Positions 1 to 8,544 of a DNA stretch of 55,972 nt are shown piece after piece. The DNA is taken from NCBI GenBank assembly GCA_018714685.1, contig DVNC01000037.1, positions 1 through 55,972 of the forward strand, given 5' to 3'. The number at the start of each line of letters is the position of its first letter. The stretch's first letter is position 1. A program made the position numbers and the translations under genes. This stretch comes from Scatocola faecipullorum. GTDB lineage: Bacteria > Pseudomonadota > Alphaproteobacteria > RF32 > CAG-239. The notes under the pieces were generated by a model. It did no database searches. It saw nothing but the letters and a program-made list of their open reading frames with translations, and was not told the origin of the DNA.

Positions 1-2
1 CA

Positions 3-39
3 TAAAAAATACCACCCGCTGAAGGGGTGGCATTTTTTA
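3..39 (-). terminator. Terminator downstream of tRNA-Arg
   Basis: Hairpin with CCACCC/GGGTGG arms flanked by A-runs and T-runs on both sides. It lies directly after the 3' end of the minus-strand tRNA and could act in both directions. Confidence 0.75.
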
Positions 40-116
40 TGGCGTACCCGGAGGGATTCGAACCCACGACCTTTGGCGTCGGAGGCCAACACTCTATCCA
101 ACTGAGCTACGGGTAC
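40..116 (-). tRNA. tRNA-Arg (CCG)
   Basis: The reverse complement folds as a full cloverleaf of 77 bases with an encoded CCA. The acceptor stem begins GTACCCG, the seven-base anticodon loop is CTCCGAC (anticodon CCG, reading CGG), and the T-loop is GGTTCGAATCC. A hairpin terminator follows at once. Confidence 0.95.
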
Positions 117-221
117 ATCAAAACAGAGATACTTCTAGCCCATTTTATTTTAATACTCAAGAAAAATTTGAATTTACGCCGATATTTCTATAACCGGAAA
201 GCCCGAACACGCATTTTTTGC

Positions 222-250
222 TTGACTTAGCTTAAAATTATAGTTATTAA
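222..250 (+). promoter_or_regulatory. Predicted sigma-70 promoter of rpmB
   Basis: TTGACT (222-227) and TATTAA (245-250) are separated by 17 bases, about 45 bases before the rpmB start. Seen by eye only. Confidence 0.55.
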
Positions 251-295
251 CAAGCAACAAGTTTATTTATTCAAGTTAAATGAGGATATTTCATC

Positions 296-583
296 ATGGC
301 TAAAAAATGTGATTTAACCGGCACCGGCGCTATGAGCGGCAACAATGTCAGCCACGCTAACAACCGCACTCGCCGCCGTTTTCTGCCGAATTTGCAGGTT
401 GTTTCCCTGCTGAGCGAAACTCTGGGCAAAATTTTCAAACTGAAGGTTACTTCTGCAACATTGCGTTCGATTGAACACAACGGCGGTTTGGATTCTTATT
501 TGGAATCGACCTCCAACAGCAAACTGACCGAAGAAGCTAAAAAAATCAAAAAAAGCATTGCTAAAAATAAAGCTTCCAAATAA
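296..583 (+). CDS. rpmB: 50S ribosomal protein bL28
   Basis: Ribosomal protein of the large subunit. The N-terminus MAKKCDLTGTGAMSGNNVSHANN and the following NRTRRRFLPNLQ are the conserved bL28 core that contacts 23S rRNA. At 95 residues it has the longer C-terminal tail usual in alphaproteobacteria, here rich in lysine. It is a single-gene unit with its own promoter upstream and a strong terminator 20 bases downstream. AGGATATTTCATC before the ATG gives a weak AGGA ribosome binding site. Confidence 0.97.
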   Translation: MAKKCDLTGTGAMSGNNVSHANNRTRRRFLPNLQVVSLLSETLGKIFKLKVTSATLRSIEHNGGLDSYLESTSNSKLTEEAKKIKKSIAKNKASK

Positions 584-602
584 GTTTGGTATTAAGGTTT
601 TA

Positions 603-642
603 AGAATATCCTCCCCTTTTCCGGCGGAGGATATTTTTTTAT
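603..642 (+). terminator. rho-independent terminator after rpmB
   Basis: AATATCCTCC pairs with GGAGGATATT around a short loop, followed by a T-run. Confidence 0.9.
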
Positions 643-753
643 CCCCATAATTCACAGACCGGAGAAAAGGGCTCTCAAAAAACCGATTGCCTTTCTGTAA
701 ATTTACGCTATAACCAACTCCAGAGAAACGTTTTAAGAGATAGAGTAACCGCA

Positions 754-2226
754 ATGGAAAAACCTGACCCGACCCTGCTGCCGCAAAACCTGGAAGCCGA
801 ACAGGCTCTGCTTGGTGCCGTTCTCGCCAATAACAAGGCTTTTGAACGCATTTCGGAATTTCTGAAACCGCAGCATTTTGCCGATGCCATTCACAGCAAA
901 ATTTATGAAGTTATCGCCAAATTAATCCAGCGCGGTCATGTTGCCGACGTTATTACGCTGAAAAACTATTTTGAGCAGGAAGGCACATTAAACGAAGTCG
1001 GCGGCCACCAATATCTGGTCAAACTGGCCGACAGCGCTTCCCCGCTGACCAATGCTGAATATTATGCCCAGTTTATTTATGACAAATACCTCCGCCGGGA
1101 ACTGATCAACACCGGCTATGAAATCGTCAACGAGGCTATGAAAGAAGACCTCGACTCCGATGCAACCAGCCAAATTGAAATGGCTGAAAAAAAACTTTTT
1201 GATCTCTCCAACGAAGGAGATTCCCAAGGCGGCTTTACCGACTTTGCAACGGCTCTGACCTCTTCGCTCAGTCACATTGAAGCGGCTTATCAAAAAGACG
1301 GCAAAATCTCCGGCCTGCCGACCCAGCTGGATGCGCTGGACAACAAAACCGGCGGCCTGAACAATTCCGACCTTATCATCATCGCCGGCCGTCCGGCCAT
1401 GGGTAAAACCGCTCTGGCAACCAATATGGCTTATAACGTTGCCGAATATATGAGCCATGATAAAAATATGGACCCCAAATCCAAAGGAGTAGCCTTTTTC
1501 TCTCTCGAAATGTCAGCCGATCAGCTGGCCAGCCGTATTCTTGCCACCGTTACCCAAACCAACGGCCACAAGATGCGTACCGGAGAATTGGACAATGCCG
1601 AGTTCACCCGCATTGCCGCCGCTGTTCGCGAATTGGAAAAAATTCCGCTTTACATTGACGATACCCCGGGCCTGAACATCAACACCATCCGCACCCGCGC
1701 CCGCCGCCTGAAAAGAAACAAAGGGCTGGGCCTGATCGTTATTGACTATATCCAGTTAATCGTCGGTTCCGGCAGCAAAAAGAACGAAGGCAACCGCGTG
1801 CAGGAGCTCTCTGAAATTTCCCGCGGACTGAAAATTCTTGCCAAGGAACTGAACGTTCCGGTTATTGCTTTGTCCCAGCTGAACCGCGGCGTTGAACAGC
1901 GTGACGATAAACGTCCGGTCATGTCGGACCTGCGTGAATCCGGCTCTATCGAACAAGACGCCGATATCGTCATGTTCGTTTATCGTGAAAACTACTATAT
2001 TCAAAACGAAGAACCCAAACAAAAGGCCGGCGAAACCCCCGAACACCTCCAGCACCGAATGGAGGAATGGCAACAACGTGTCCGCGCCACCGCCAATATC
2101 GGCGAAGTCATCATCGGCAAACAGCGTCACGGCCCTACCGGAACCGTCCAGCTGTTTTGGAACGGCGACTTTGCCCAGTTTGGCAACCTCACCAAAGAGG
2201 AGTACCTCCCTGAACAAGTTGGTTAA
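754..2226 (+). CDS. dnaB: Replicative DNA helicase DnaB
   Basis: Hexameric 5'-3' helicase that unwinds DNA at the replication fork. The N-terminal domain begins LPQNLEAEQALLGAVL, the usual DnaB_N signature. After a linker near residue 180 comes the RecA-like ATPase domain with Walker A GRPAMGKT (about residue 212), the H2/B region LIVIDYIQL, and the conserved block LRESGSIEQDADIVMFVYR. The length of 490 residues is normal and there is no intein. In many alphaproteobacteria alr or radA follows; here two YcgN-like genes follow instead. Confidence 0.97.
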   Translation: MEKPDPTLLPQNLEAEQALLGAVLANNKAFERISEFLKPQHFADAIHSKIYEVIAKLIQRGHVADVITLKNYFEQEGTLNEVGGHQYLVKLADSASPLTNAEYYAQFIYDKYLRRELINTGYEIVNEAMKEDLDSDATSQIEMAEKKLFDLSNEGDSQGGFTDFATALTSSLSHIEAAYQKDGKISGLPTQLDALDNKTGGLNNSDLIIIAGRPAMGKTALATNMAYNVAEYMSHDKNMDPKSKGVAFFSLEMSADQLASRILATVTQTNGHKMRTGELDNAEFTRIAAAVRELEKIPLYIDDTPGLNINTIRTRARRLKRNKGLGLIVIDYIQLIVGSGSKKNEGNRVQELSEISRGLKILAKELNVPVIALSQLNRGVEQRDDKRPVMSDLRESGSIEQDADIVMFVYRENYYIQNEEPKQKAGETPEHLQHRMEEWQQRVRATANIGEVIIGKQRHGPTGTVQLFWNGDFAQFGNLTKEEYLPEQVG

Positions 2227-2380
2227 CACATATTTGCGCCCGGCCGGGCAAACCGCGGTTAAATACTTTATACTGCTGACCGGCTATTGCTGCATGTTCA
2301 CCTTCGCCGCCGTCATGATCAGCGTATCTCTGCTGCGCGGGTTATATAAAACCGTTGAGGAAAAATGCCGCCATGAATAA
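2219..2380 (+). CDS. Possible small single-pass membrane protein
   Basis: An open frame from a TTG inside the last codons of dnaB encodes about 53 residues with one strongly hydrophobic stretch (roughly residues 15-42) between basic and charged ends. Its stop overlaps the ATG of the next gene, an arrangement typical of translational coupling. GAGGAG lies about 16 bases before the TTG, which is too far for an ideal site. No family is recognised; it may be a chance frame filling the dnaB-ycgN gap. Confidence 0.3.
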   Translation: MVNTYLRPAGQTAVKYFILLTGYCCMFTFAAVMISVSLLRGLYKTVEEKCRHE

Positions 2381-2753
2381 AGCGTTAAAAGATTACACCC
2401 GGGAAGAATGGGAAGCTGTTTGCAACCGCTGCGGCAAATGCTGTCTGGTCAAAATTCAGGATGATGAAACCGATGAAATTTTTTATACTGACGTCGTCTG
2501 CCGTTATATGGATATGGAAACCTGTACCTGCACCCGTTACGACGAACGCTGCACATTGGTTCCTTCCTGCCTGAAGCTCACACCCGAAAATATCGATAAA
2601 ATCGATTGGATGCCTCAATCCTGTGCCTACCGCGCCTTGTTTGAGCACCGTCCCAAGCCGCCCCGGCAAAGCATCAGCGGCCGCTGCGTGCCTGAAACGC
2701 TGGTTTCCGACGAAGAACTTGAAGACCACATTGTCGATTGGGAAGATTTATAA
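2373..2753 (+). CDS. YcgN-family cysteine-cluster protein (first copy)
   Basis: Member of the YcgN/UPF0260 group, small cytosolic proteins with a YkgJ-like putative metal-binding Cys cluster; no reaction is established. The cluster is visible as CNRCGKCC near residue 16, CRY with CTCTRY around residues 45-57, PSCLKL, and SCAYR near residue 87. The C-terminus DHIVDWEDL matches the next gene. I chose the ATG at 2373 over an upstream TTG at 2355, since GAGG lies 12 bases before the ATG. Confidence 0.85.
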   Translation: MNKALKDYTREEWEAVCNRCGKCCLVKIQDDETDEIFYTDVVCRYMDMETCTCTRYDERCTLVPSCLKLTPENIDKIDWMPQSCAYRALFEHRPKPPRQSISGRCVPETLVSDEELEDHIVDWEDL

Positions 2754-2771
2754 TAAGCCGGGGATTTAAGA

Positions 2772-3278
2772 ATGAACAAAACAGACTATTTAATTGAAGA
2801 CGACTATACCCCGCAGTCCCGCTACGATAATCTGAAAGAGGTTGAACCGGAATTCTGGAAACACAAAAAACTTGAACAGATGAACAAAACCGAGTGGGAA
2901 CTGCTCTGTGACGGCTGCGGCAAATGCTGTCTGAACAAGTTGGAAATCAAAGGCAAAATCAAGTTCACCAACACGTATTGCCGCTTTCTGGACTGCTCAA
3001 ACTGCCTGTGCAAAATCTATGCCCGCCGCTTTGAAAAAGTGCCGGACTGCCGCGACATTGACTTGGCCGCCATCCGCGAAAAACCGCGCTGGCTTCCTAA
3101 AACCTGCGCCTATTGGCTGCTTGACAACGGCTATGACCTTCCTGACTGGCATCCGCTGATAACCGGACGAGCCGATTCGGTCAGCCGGGCAGGCATGTCC
3201 CTGCAGGGCCGCCCCTTGGTATGTGAAACGGAAGTAAAAGATTATGAAGATTACCTTGTTGACTGGGAAGACTTATGA
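2772..3278 (+). CDS. YcgN-family cysteine-cluster protein (second copy)
   Basis: Paralogue of the preceding gene, 168 residues. It shares the core CDGCGKCC, the CRFLDC/NCLCKIY block, CAYWLL and a C-terminus ending YLVDWEDL, with a roughly 35-residue N-terminal extension. It lacks the CTR variant of copy one and has its own spacing in the middle cluster. Eighteen bases separate the copies, which points to tandem duplication followed by divergence. Its 3' end overlaps the next gene by 35 bases if that gene starts at 3244. Confidence 0.85.
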   Translation: MNKTDYLIEDDYTPQSRYDNLKEVEPEFWKHKKLEQMNKTEWELLCDGCGKCCLNKLEIKGKIKFTNTYCRFLDCSNCLCKIYARRFEKVPDCRDIDLAAIREKPRWLPKTCAYWLLDNGYDLPDWHPLITGRADSVSRAGMSLQGRPLVCETEVKDYEDYLVDWEDL

Positions 3279-3954
3279 CATTGAAACGGCGGTCGGCTTT
3301 CCGCTCAAGGTTGTCAAATCTCCCCGGGCCAAACGCCTGACCCTCCGTATCGACCAGCAGGAACGGCTGCCGGTACTGACGCTTCCGAACCGTTGCACGG
3401 CCAAACGCGCCGTAGAGTTTGTCCTGTCTTATAAAGAATGGATTGAGCAGGCTTTAAGCAAAATTCCCGAAACCAGAAAATTTACCCACGGCGACGAAAT
3501 CTGCTTTTTCGGCAGAACGCTGAAAATTGTTCATACCCCCCGCCGGCGCTGCGGCGTAATGGAAGAAGACGGCAGCCTCTGCGTGTCCGGCAGCGCCGAA
3601 TTTCTTCACCGCCGGGTTAAGGACTATCTGAAAAAGCAAGCCTGCATCGAGCTCTGGAAACGGTCCAAACAAGCGGCGGAACAAATCGGCTGCCGCCTGA
3701 ACGATGTCACGATTAAAGACACCAAATCGCGCTGGGGCAGCTGCTCGTCACTGCATAACATTAATTATAACTGGCGAATATCTCTGGCTCCCGAATGTGT
3801 CATTTCGTACATGGTCGCCCATGAGGTTTCCCACCTGAAACATCAGGATCACTCCCGTGCTTTCTGGAAATGCGTCAAAGAACTTTATCCCCAGGCCGAA
3901 GAAGGTAAAAACTGGCTCCGCCGTTACGGCAAAGAACTTTATTCCTACGAATAA
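3244..3954 (+). CDS. YgjP-like zinc metallopeptidase domain protein (DUF45)
   Basis: Predicted SprT/M48-related metallopeptidase of the YgjP (DUF45) family. The zinc motif HEVSH is at residues 193-197, with a likely third ligand His203 in HQDHS. The family hallmark RWGSCS is at residues 163-168 (SRWGSCSS), and an N-terminal beta-rich region carries PRAKRLTLRID. The ATG at 3244 overlaps the upstream gene; a TTG at 3256 or 3259 would also preserve the family core, so the start is uncertain. It is probably co-transcribed with the YcgN-like pair. Confidence 0.88.
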   Translation: MKITLLTGKTYDIETAVGFPLKVVKSPRAKRLTLRIDQQERLPVLTLPNRCTAKRAVEFVLSYKEWIEQALSKIPETRKFTHGDEICFFGRTLKIVHTPRRRCGVMEEDGSLCVSGSAEFLHRRVKDYLKKQACIELWKRSKQAAEQIGCRLNDVTIKDTKSRWGSCSSLHNINYNWRISLAPECVISYMVAHEVSHLKHQDHSRAFWKCVKELYPQAEEGKNWLRRYGKELYSYE

Positions 3955-4055
3955 GCGCACGACAACGACCGTCCTTCGCGAAATAAAACTTGATAATCGT
4001 AAAAATCCTCCCTATATTTTAAATACAAATAACCTACTTAAGGAGAACAAACACA

Positions 4056-4784
4056 ATGATTAACAGCCAAAATGTCGCTCAAACCGGTAGCCAGGCTTAT
4101 GTTGACCAGGGTTTGCGCCAATACATGCTCAAGGTCTATAACTACATGGCCGGCGGCCTCTGCATTACCGCTCTGATTTCATATCTGATTGCCAACACTT
4201 CGGCTATCAAACTTTTCTTCACCGTCGCCCCTAACGGCGCCGTCGGTATGTCCGGATTGTCGTGGCTGGCTCTCTTGGCTCCGTTCATCATGATTTTTGC
4301 TTTCGGCTGGGTGCTCTCACGCGGAACGCTGGCTCAGGTTCAGGGTGTTTACTGGGGCTATGCCGCCGTTATGGGCGCGGCTCTGGCTCCCGTATTCATT
4401 GCCTATACCGGCACCAGCATCACCCGCATTTTCTTAATCACCGCAGCCATGTTCGGCGGCATGAGCCTTTACGGCTACACCACCCGTAAAGACCTGACCT
4501 CCATGGGATCTTTCATGACCATGGGATTGTGGGGTATCATCATCGCCATGATTGTCAACATTTTCCTGAAAAGCCCGGGTCTTTACTACGCCCTGTCAAT
4601 TCTGAGCGTTGTCGTCTTTACCGGCTTAACCGCCTATGACACCCAGAAAATCCGCGCCATTTACGCTGAAAGCGACAGCGGGGACATGTCTTCCCGCAAG
4701 GCGATTTCCGGCGCTTTGGCCTTATATATGGATTTCATCAACCTTTTCCTGGCCTTGCTGAGATTATTCGGCGATCGCCGTTAA
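4056..4784 (+). CDS. Bax inhibitor-1 family membrane protein
   Basis: Integral inner-membrane protein of the Bax1-I/YbhL family (related to YccA and to TMBIM channels). About seven hydrophobic segments are visible. The family block LTAYDTQKIR lies near residue 190 and the C-terminus ALALYMDFINLFLALLRLFG is typical. The ATG has AGGAG eight bases upstream. A perfect terminator follows, so this is a single-gene unit. Bacterial members are linked to calcium leak or protease regulation; the substrate cannot be read from sequence. Confidence 0.93.
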   Translation: MINSQNVAQTGSQAYVDQGLRQYMLKVYNYMAGGLCITALISYLIANTSAIKLFFTVAPNGAVGMSGLSWLALLAPFIMIFAFGWVLSRGTLAQVQGVYWGYAAVMGAALAPVFIAYTGTSITRIFLITAAMFGGMSLYGYTTRKDLTSMGSFMTMGLWGIIIAMIVNIFLKSPGLYYALSILSVVVFTGLTAYDTQKIRAIYAESDSGDMSSRKAISGALALYMDFINLFLALLRLFGDRR

Positions 4785-4798
4785 GCGAATGATAAACC

Positions 4799-4832
4799 GC
4801 AAAAAACCTCCTGTTTTTCAGGAGGTTTTTTA
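4799..4832 (+). terminator. rho-independent terminator after the Bax1-I gene
   Basis: AAACCTCCTG pairs with CAGGAGGTTT, followed by a T-run. Confidence 0.9.
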
Positions 4833-4861
4833 TTGACTTCTCTTTTTTATTCCGCTATAAA
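4833..4861 (+). promoter_or_regulatory. Predicted promoter of rpmH-rnpA
   Basis: TTGACT (4833-4838), a 17-base spacer, then TATAAA (4856-4861), about 90 bases before rpmH. Confidence 0.65.
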
Positions 4862-4952
4862 GCAACTTGTCCGAGGCCTTTTCTCAACAAAAGGCTTAAA
4901 TAATCAATAAAAATATCAACAGGATACGTCCTGTTTTAACCGGAGAAAACAA

Positions 4953-5087
4953 ATGAAACGTACTTATCAGCCGAGTAAATTGGTTCGCGCCCGCCGTCAC
5001 GGCTTTCGCGCACGCATGGCTACCGCCGGTGGCCGCAAAGTTTTGGCCGCCCGTCGCAAACATGGTCGCGCTAAACTTTCTGCTTAA
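4953..5087 (+). CDS. rpmH: 50S ribosomal protein bL34
   Basis: Forty-four residue highly basic protein starting MKRTYQPSKLVRARRHGFR, the invariant bL34 start, with RKHGRAKLSA at the end. CGGAGA lies six to eleven bases before the ATG. rnpA begins six bases after the stop, the universal rpmH-rnpA pairing. Confidence 0.97.
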   Translation: MKRTYQPSKLVRARRHGFRARMATAGGRKVLAARRKHGRAKLSA

Positions 5088-5093
5088 TAAAAA

Positions 5094-5489
5094 ATGACTG
5101 TCGTTTTAAAATTAAAAAAACGCAAAGATTTTTTAAGAGTCGCCAAGCAGGGACAAAAGATGGTAACATCTACTGTCATTCTGCAGGCGGCTCAAAGTTT
5201 ATCCGCGCCTGAACAAAACCCCAAAACAGGCTTCACCACCACCCGTAAAATCGGCAAAGCCCATATCCGCAACCGCGCCCGCCGGCGGATGCGTGCCGCT
5301 CTGCGCGAATTTTACCCGCTTTTGAAACCCGGCTTCGAATATGTCCTGATCGGCCGTTACAATACCGCCGACTGCGATTTTGCCAAACTCCGCAACGATT
5401 TGGGCTGGGGATTGAAAAAATTGCACAAGTTTTTTGAAAGCCCCGCTGATGAGCAAGCTCTTCCGGCAGCTTCTGATTCTGCCGATTAA
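5094..5489 (+). CDS. rnpA: Ribonuclease P protein component
   Basis: Protein subunit of RNase P, which helps the catalytic RNA remove 5' leaders from pre-tRNA. The family start LKKRKDFLRV and the RNR-like signature (IGKAHIRNRARRRMR, about residues 51-65) are visible, followed by YVLIGRYNTADCDF. At 131 residues it is of usual size. Its last 41 bases overlap yidD. Confidence 0.95.
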   Translation: MTVVLKLKKRKDFLRVAKQGQKMVTSTVILQAAQSLSAPEQNPKTGFTTTRKIGKAHIRNRARRRMRAALREFYPLLKPGFEYVLIGRYNTADCDFAKLRNDLGWGLKKLHKFFESPADEQALPAASDSAD

Positions 5490-5694
5490 ATTTTATCAGA
5501 AATTTATCTCTCCCCTGTTTCCGGGCTGTTGCCGTTTTCGCCCGACCTGTTCCCAATATATGATTGAAGCCATCCAAACTCACGGTATCTGCAAAGGGCT
5601 GTTTTTAGGAATTAAAAGAATCCTGCGCTGTCACCCTTGGGGCGGCAGCGGCTATGATCCGGTTCCGCCCAAACGAACGGATAAACCGAGATAA
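5449..5694 (+). CDS. yidD: Membrane protein insertion efficiency factor YidD
   Basis: Small amphipathic membrane-associated protein that assists YidC-dependent insertion. The signature CCRFRPTCSQYMIEA and the end HPWGGSGYDPVPP are diagnostic. I chose the ATG at 5449 (MSKLFRQLLI) over a TTG at 5434; both lie inside rnpA, as is normal for this cluster. Confidence 0.95.
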   Translation: MSKLFRQLLILPIKFYQKFISPLFPGCCRFRPTCSQYMIEAIQTHGICKGLFLGIKRILRCHPWGGSGYDPVPPKRTDKPR

Positions 5695-5764
5695 AAGCTT
5701 GCTTTGCCGCCAAATATAATGTAAAAACCAAAGCTGAAGATATTTAATTGAGGAGAATTTTAGA

Positions 5765-7462
5765 ATGCGTGAGGAAATGAGAGGCCTGTTTTTAGCCATT
5801 GTCCTGTCCATTGTCGCCATTTTTATAACCAACCGTTTTTTCCCGGGCAAAACCGTTCCGGCCGCCGCTCCTGCCGTTACGGAAGAAGCGCCGCTTCCCC
5901 AAACGCCGTTGCCGCAGGAAAAAATCAAAGCCGACGAGCTTATTGCTGCCGCCGATACAGCTGAAATTATGGCTTCCGCCGAGGCTGTACGACAGGATTC
6001 CCGCATTTACATCAAAAATGCTTCCCTGACCGGTTCCATCCGTGTCAAAGGAGCCCGTTTCGACAATCTCCTCCTCGAAAAATACAAACAAACCCTTGAA
6101 AACGACAGCCCCGATGTTGAACTCTTCGCTCCGGCCAAAACGGCAGCACCTTACTATGCCGAATTCGGCTGGCTGAGTTCCGACAGCTCGCTGCGCATGC
6201 CTGACCACAGCACCGTTTGGACCGTTCGCGGCGGCGAACTGACGCCGGAAACGCCGGTCGTTCTGGAATGGAACAATGGGCAGGGCCTGAAATTCATTCG
6301 CAAAATTAGTCTCGACGCCGACTATATGTTTAACATTCAGCAAGACGTCGAAAATGACACCGGACGCACCGTCACGCTTTATCCTTACGGTTTAATCAAC
6401 CGCAAAACGGAAAATGCCAACCCCTCCGCCAGTGTCGTTCACGAGGGCTTAATCGGCGTTGTTGACAACAATCTCAAGGAAATCAAATACAAAGACCTGA
6501 TTGACGAAAAGGCCAAGGAATTCAAGACTGCCCAGGGCTGGGCCGGTTTCTCCGACCGCTACTGGTTTACCGCGTTCATTCTGGAAGGGCAAAATCAAAA
6601 TACGGTCAAGTTCTCGGCCACCGGCAAACAAAACTTCCAAACCGATTATGTCGGAGCCCCCGTCACCGCGGCTCCCGGCTCCGTTGCCTCCAACAGCGTC
6701 AAATTATTTGCCGGCGCCAAGGAAATCAAACTGCTGGATAAATATACCCAGTCGCTCAACATTCCCAAGTTTGACCTTGCCGTAGATTTCGGCTGGTATT
6801 ATTTTCTGACCAAACCGTTCTTCTACATTCTTGATTTTCTTTACAATTTCATCGGCAATATGGGCTGGGCCATTCTGTTGTTTGCCGCCTTGCTGCGCCT
6901 GGTTATGTTCCCCATCGCCAACAAATCATACGACAGCATGTCCAAGATGAAAAAAATCCAGCCTAAGATTAAAGAACTGCAGGAAAGATACGGCAACGAT
7001 AAAATGAAACTCCAGCAGGAAACACTGGAAATGTACCGCCGGGAAAAGATTAATCCCGCCGCGGGCTGCCTGCCGATGTTTATTCAAATTCCGGTCTTCT
7101 TTTCGCTGTATAAGGTTTTGAATATCGCCATCGAAATCCGCCACGCACCGTTCATTGGCTGGATTAAAGACCTTTCCGCACCTGATCCGCTGGTTCTGTC
7201 AACCATTCTCCACTTCCCGGTTCCGAGCCTGCTCGACATCGGCGTCTGGCCGATTATCATGGGTATCACCATGTATGTCCAGCAGAAGCTGAACCCGGCT
7301 CCGACCAATAAGGATCAGGCTCGTATGTTTGCCCTGATGCCGCTGATTTTCACTTTCATGCTTGGGCACTTTGCTTCCGGTCTGGTCATCTACTGGACTC
7401 TGAGCAACATTCTCTCCATCATCCAACAGAAAGCGATTATGCGCAAAAACGGGGTAAAATAA
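5765..7462 (+). CDS. yidC: Membrane protein insertase YidC
   Basis: Inner-membrane insertase working with or without SecYEG. It has an N-terminal anchor (residues 10-24), a periplasmic beta-rich domain of about 300 residues, and the C-terminal Oxa1 core from about residue 350 with the amphipathic coil region (KMKKIQPKIKELQERYGNDK) and INPAAGCLPMFIQIPVFFSLY. The 565-residue length fits the Gram-negative form. A ribosome binding site GAGGAG precedes the ATG. The stop overlaps the ATG of engB. Confidence 0.97.
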   Translation: MREEMRGLFLAIVLSIVAIFITNRFFPGKTVPAAAPAVTEEAPLPQTPLPQEKIKADELIAAADTAEIMASAEAVRQDSRIYIKNASLTGSIRVKGARFDNLLLEKYKQTLENDSPDVELFAPAKTAAPYYAEFGWLSSDSSLRMPDHSTVWTVRGGELTPETPVVLEWNNGQGLKFIRKISLDADYMFNIQQDVENDTGRTVTLYPYGLINRKTENANPSASVVHEGLIGVVDNNLKEIKYKDLIDEKAKEFKTAQGWAGFSDRYWFTAFILEGQNQNTVKFSATGKQNFQTDYVGAPVTAAPGSVASNSVKLFAGAKEIKLLDKYTQSLNIPKFDLAVDFGWYYFLTKPFFYILDFLYNFIGNMGWAILLFAALLRLVMFPIANKSYDSMSKMKKIQPKIKELQERYGNDKMKLQQETLEMYRREKINPAAGCLPMFIQIPVFFSLYKVLNIAIEIRHAPFIGWIKDLSAPDPLVLSTILHFPVPSLLDIGVWPIIMGITMYVQQKLNPAPTNKDQARMFALMPLIFTFMLGHFASGLVIYWTLSNILSIIQQKAIMRKNGVK

Positions 7463-8103
7463 TGGAGTTCAAACCGGAACAGCTAAGCGGGGAACAAATC
7501 TATGCCGGACGGCAGCTGTTCGGCATTCCCGCCGTATTTGTCCTTGGGGTTGCCCGGCTGGATCAGCTTCCGCTGACCGATATGCCGGAAGTTGCCTTTG
7601 CCGGACGTTCCAATGTCGGAAAATCGAGCCTGATTAACGCACTCACCGGGCAGAAAGGCCTTGCCAAGACCTCAAACACGCCGGGACGTACCCAACAACT
7701 CAATTACTTCAATATCGGTGATAAGCTACACTTGGTTGACCTCCCGGGCTACGGCTATGCCCAAGCCCCGGAAAAACTGGTTAAACAATGGCAGAATCTG
7801 ATCTTCACCTATCTGCAGGGACGGGTTAATTTAAAAAGGGTCTTTGTCCTCATTGATTCGCGTCACGGCATCAAAAAAGTCGATGAAGAAATTATGGACC
7901 TGCTGGATAAAGCCGCCGTTACTTATCAGATTATCCTCACCAAAACCGACAAAATCAGCGCCAAAGCTTTGGAACAGGTTATTCGGAAAACCAAAGAGGC
8001 CATTGCCAAACACCCCGCGGCTTATGTTGACCTGATTGCCACCAGCTCAGAAAAAGGGATTGGCTTGGACAACGTCCGCGCCGAAATCGCCAAACTGCTA
8101 TAA
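7462..8103 (+). CDS. engB: Ribosome biogenesis GTPase YihA/YsxC/EngB
   Basis: GTPase needed for late 50S assembly. G1 is GRSNVGKSS (about residue 48), G2 is in the NTPGRTQ block, G3 is DLPGYG, and G4 is TKTDK with ATSSEKG as G5. The ATG overlaps the last base of the yidC stop, indicating translational coupling. Length 213 residues is typical. Confidence 0.96.
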   Translation: MEFKPEQLSGEQIYAGRQLFGIPAVFVLGVARLDQLPLTDMPEVAFAGRSNVGKSSLINALTGQKGLAKTSNTPGRTQQLNYFNIGDKLHLVDLPGYGYAQAPEKLVKQWQNLIFTYLQGRVNLKRVFVLIDSRHGIKKVDEEIMDLLDKAAVTYQIILTKTDKISAKALEQVIRKTKEAIAKHPAAYVDLIATSSEKGIGLDNVRAEIAKLL

Positions 8104-8118
8104 CATTTCTATTAAAAT

Positions 8119-8154
8119 CAAAAAGCCCGCGGTTTAGGAACACGGGCTTTTTCT
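8119..8154 (+). terminator. rho-independent terminator after engB
   Basis: AAAAAGCCCG pairs with CGGGCTTTTT across a 13-base loop. Confidence 0.8.
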
Positions 8155-8205
8155 CCACGAAGTTTTGCTAAATTTTCCGGAGAACATAATAATAGGTAAA
8201 CCTGC

Positions 8206-8544
8206 TCAGATATTGCCGAAAGTCGTATCAATATCAACCTCCGTTGAACCCGTCGCATATTCAACGATTGACCCGGCCGCACCTAAAATTCCCAAACCGA
8301 CTGCTAAACCGGCAAACCATTTCCAGTTAACCTTTCCCATAATTGCTGCAAAAGCAACACCGGTCAAACCAAAACCACCCAAAATAAAGGTAATAATCTT
8401 AACTTCGGTAAAAACATTACGTGCCTTTCTTTGCGCAGTTTTCATCAGACTATTACCATCAGCCCAGGCATCGCCGCACATTCCCATAGCAATTAATAAA
8501 ACCAAACAGCTGAGCGTCCAAAAATTCTTTTTTAAAAATGACAT
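8206..8544 (-). CDS. Orphan TrbC/VirB2-like pilin protein
   Basis: 112-residue protein with a cleavable-looking signal peptide (ending near GDAWADG) and two hydrophobic helices joined by a short basic loop (GKVNWKW). This is the layout of VirB2/TrbC major pilins of type IV secretion systems. The start at 8544 has AGGGAG eight to thirteen bases upstream. No other secretion genes are nearby, so it is either a scattered component, as seen in some alphaproteobacteria, or an unrelated two-helix exported protein. The family call rests on topology and GLTGVAFAAIMGK-type composition. Confidence 0.55.
   Translation of the reverse strand: MSFLKKNFWTLSCLVLLIAMGMCGDAWADGNSLMKTAQRKARNVFTEVKIITFILGGFGLTGVAFAAIMGKVNWKWFAGLAVGLGILGAAGSIVEYATGSTEVDIDTTFGNI

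Noticed and set aside
27..230. 67-codon plus-strand open frame over the left end
   Set aside because: It runs through tRNA-Arg on the opposite strand and has no family likeness.
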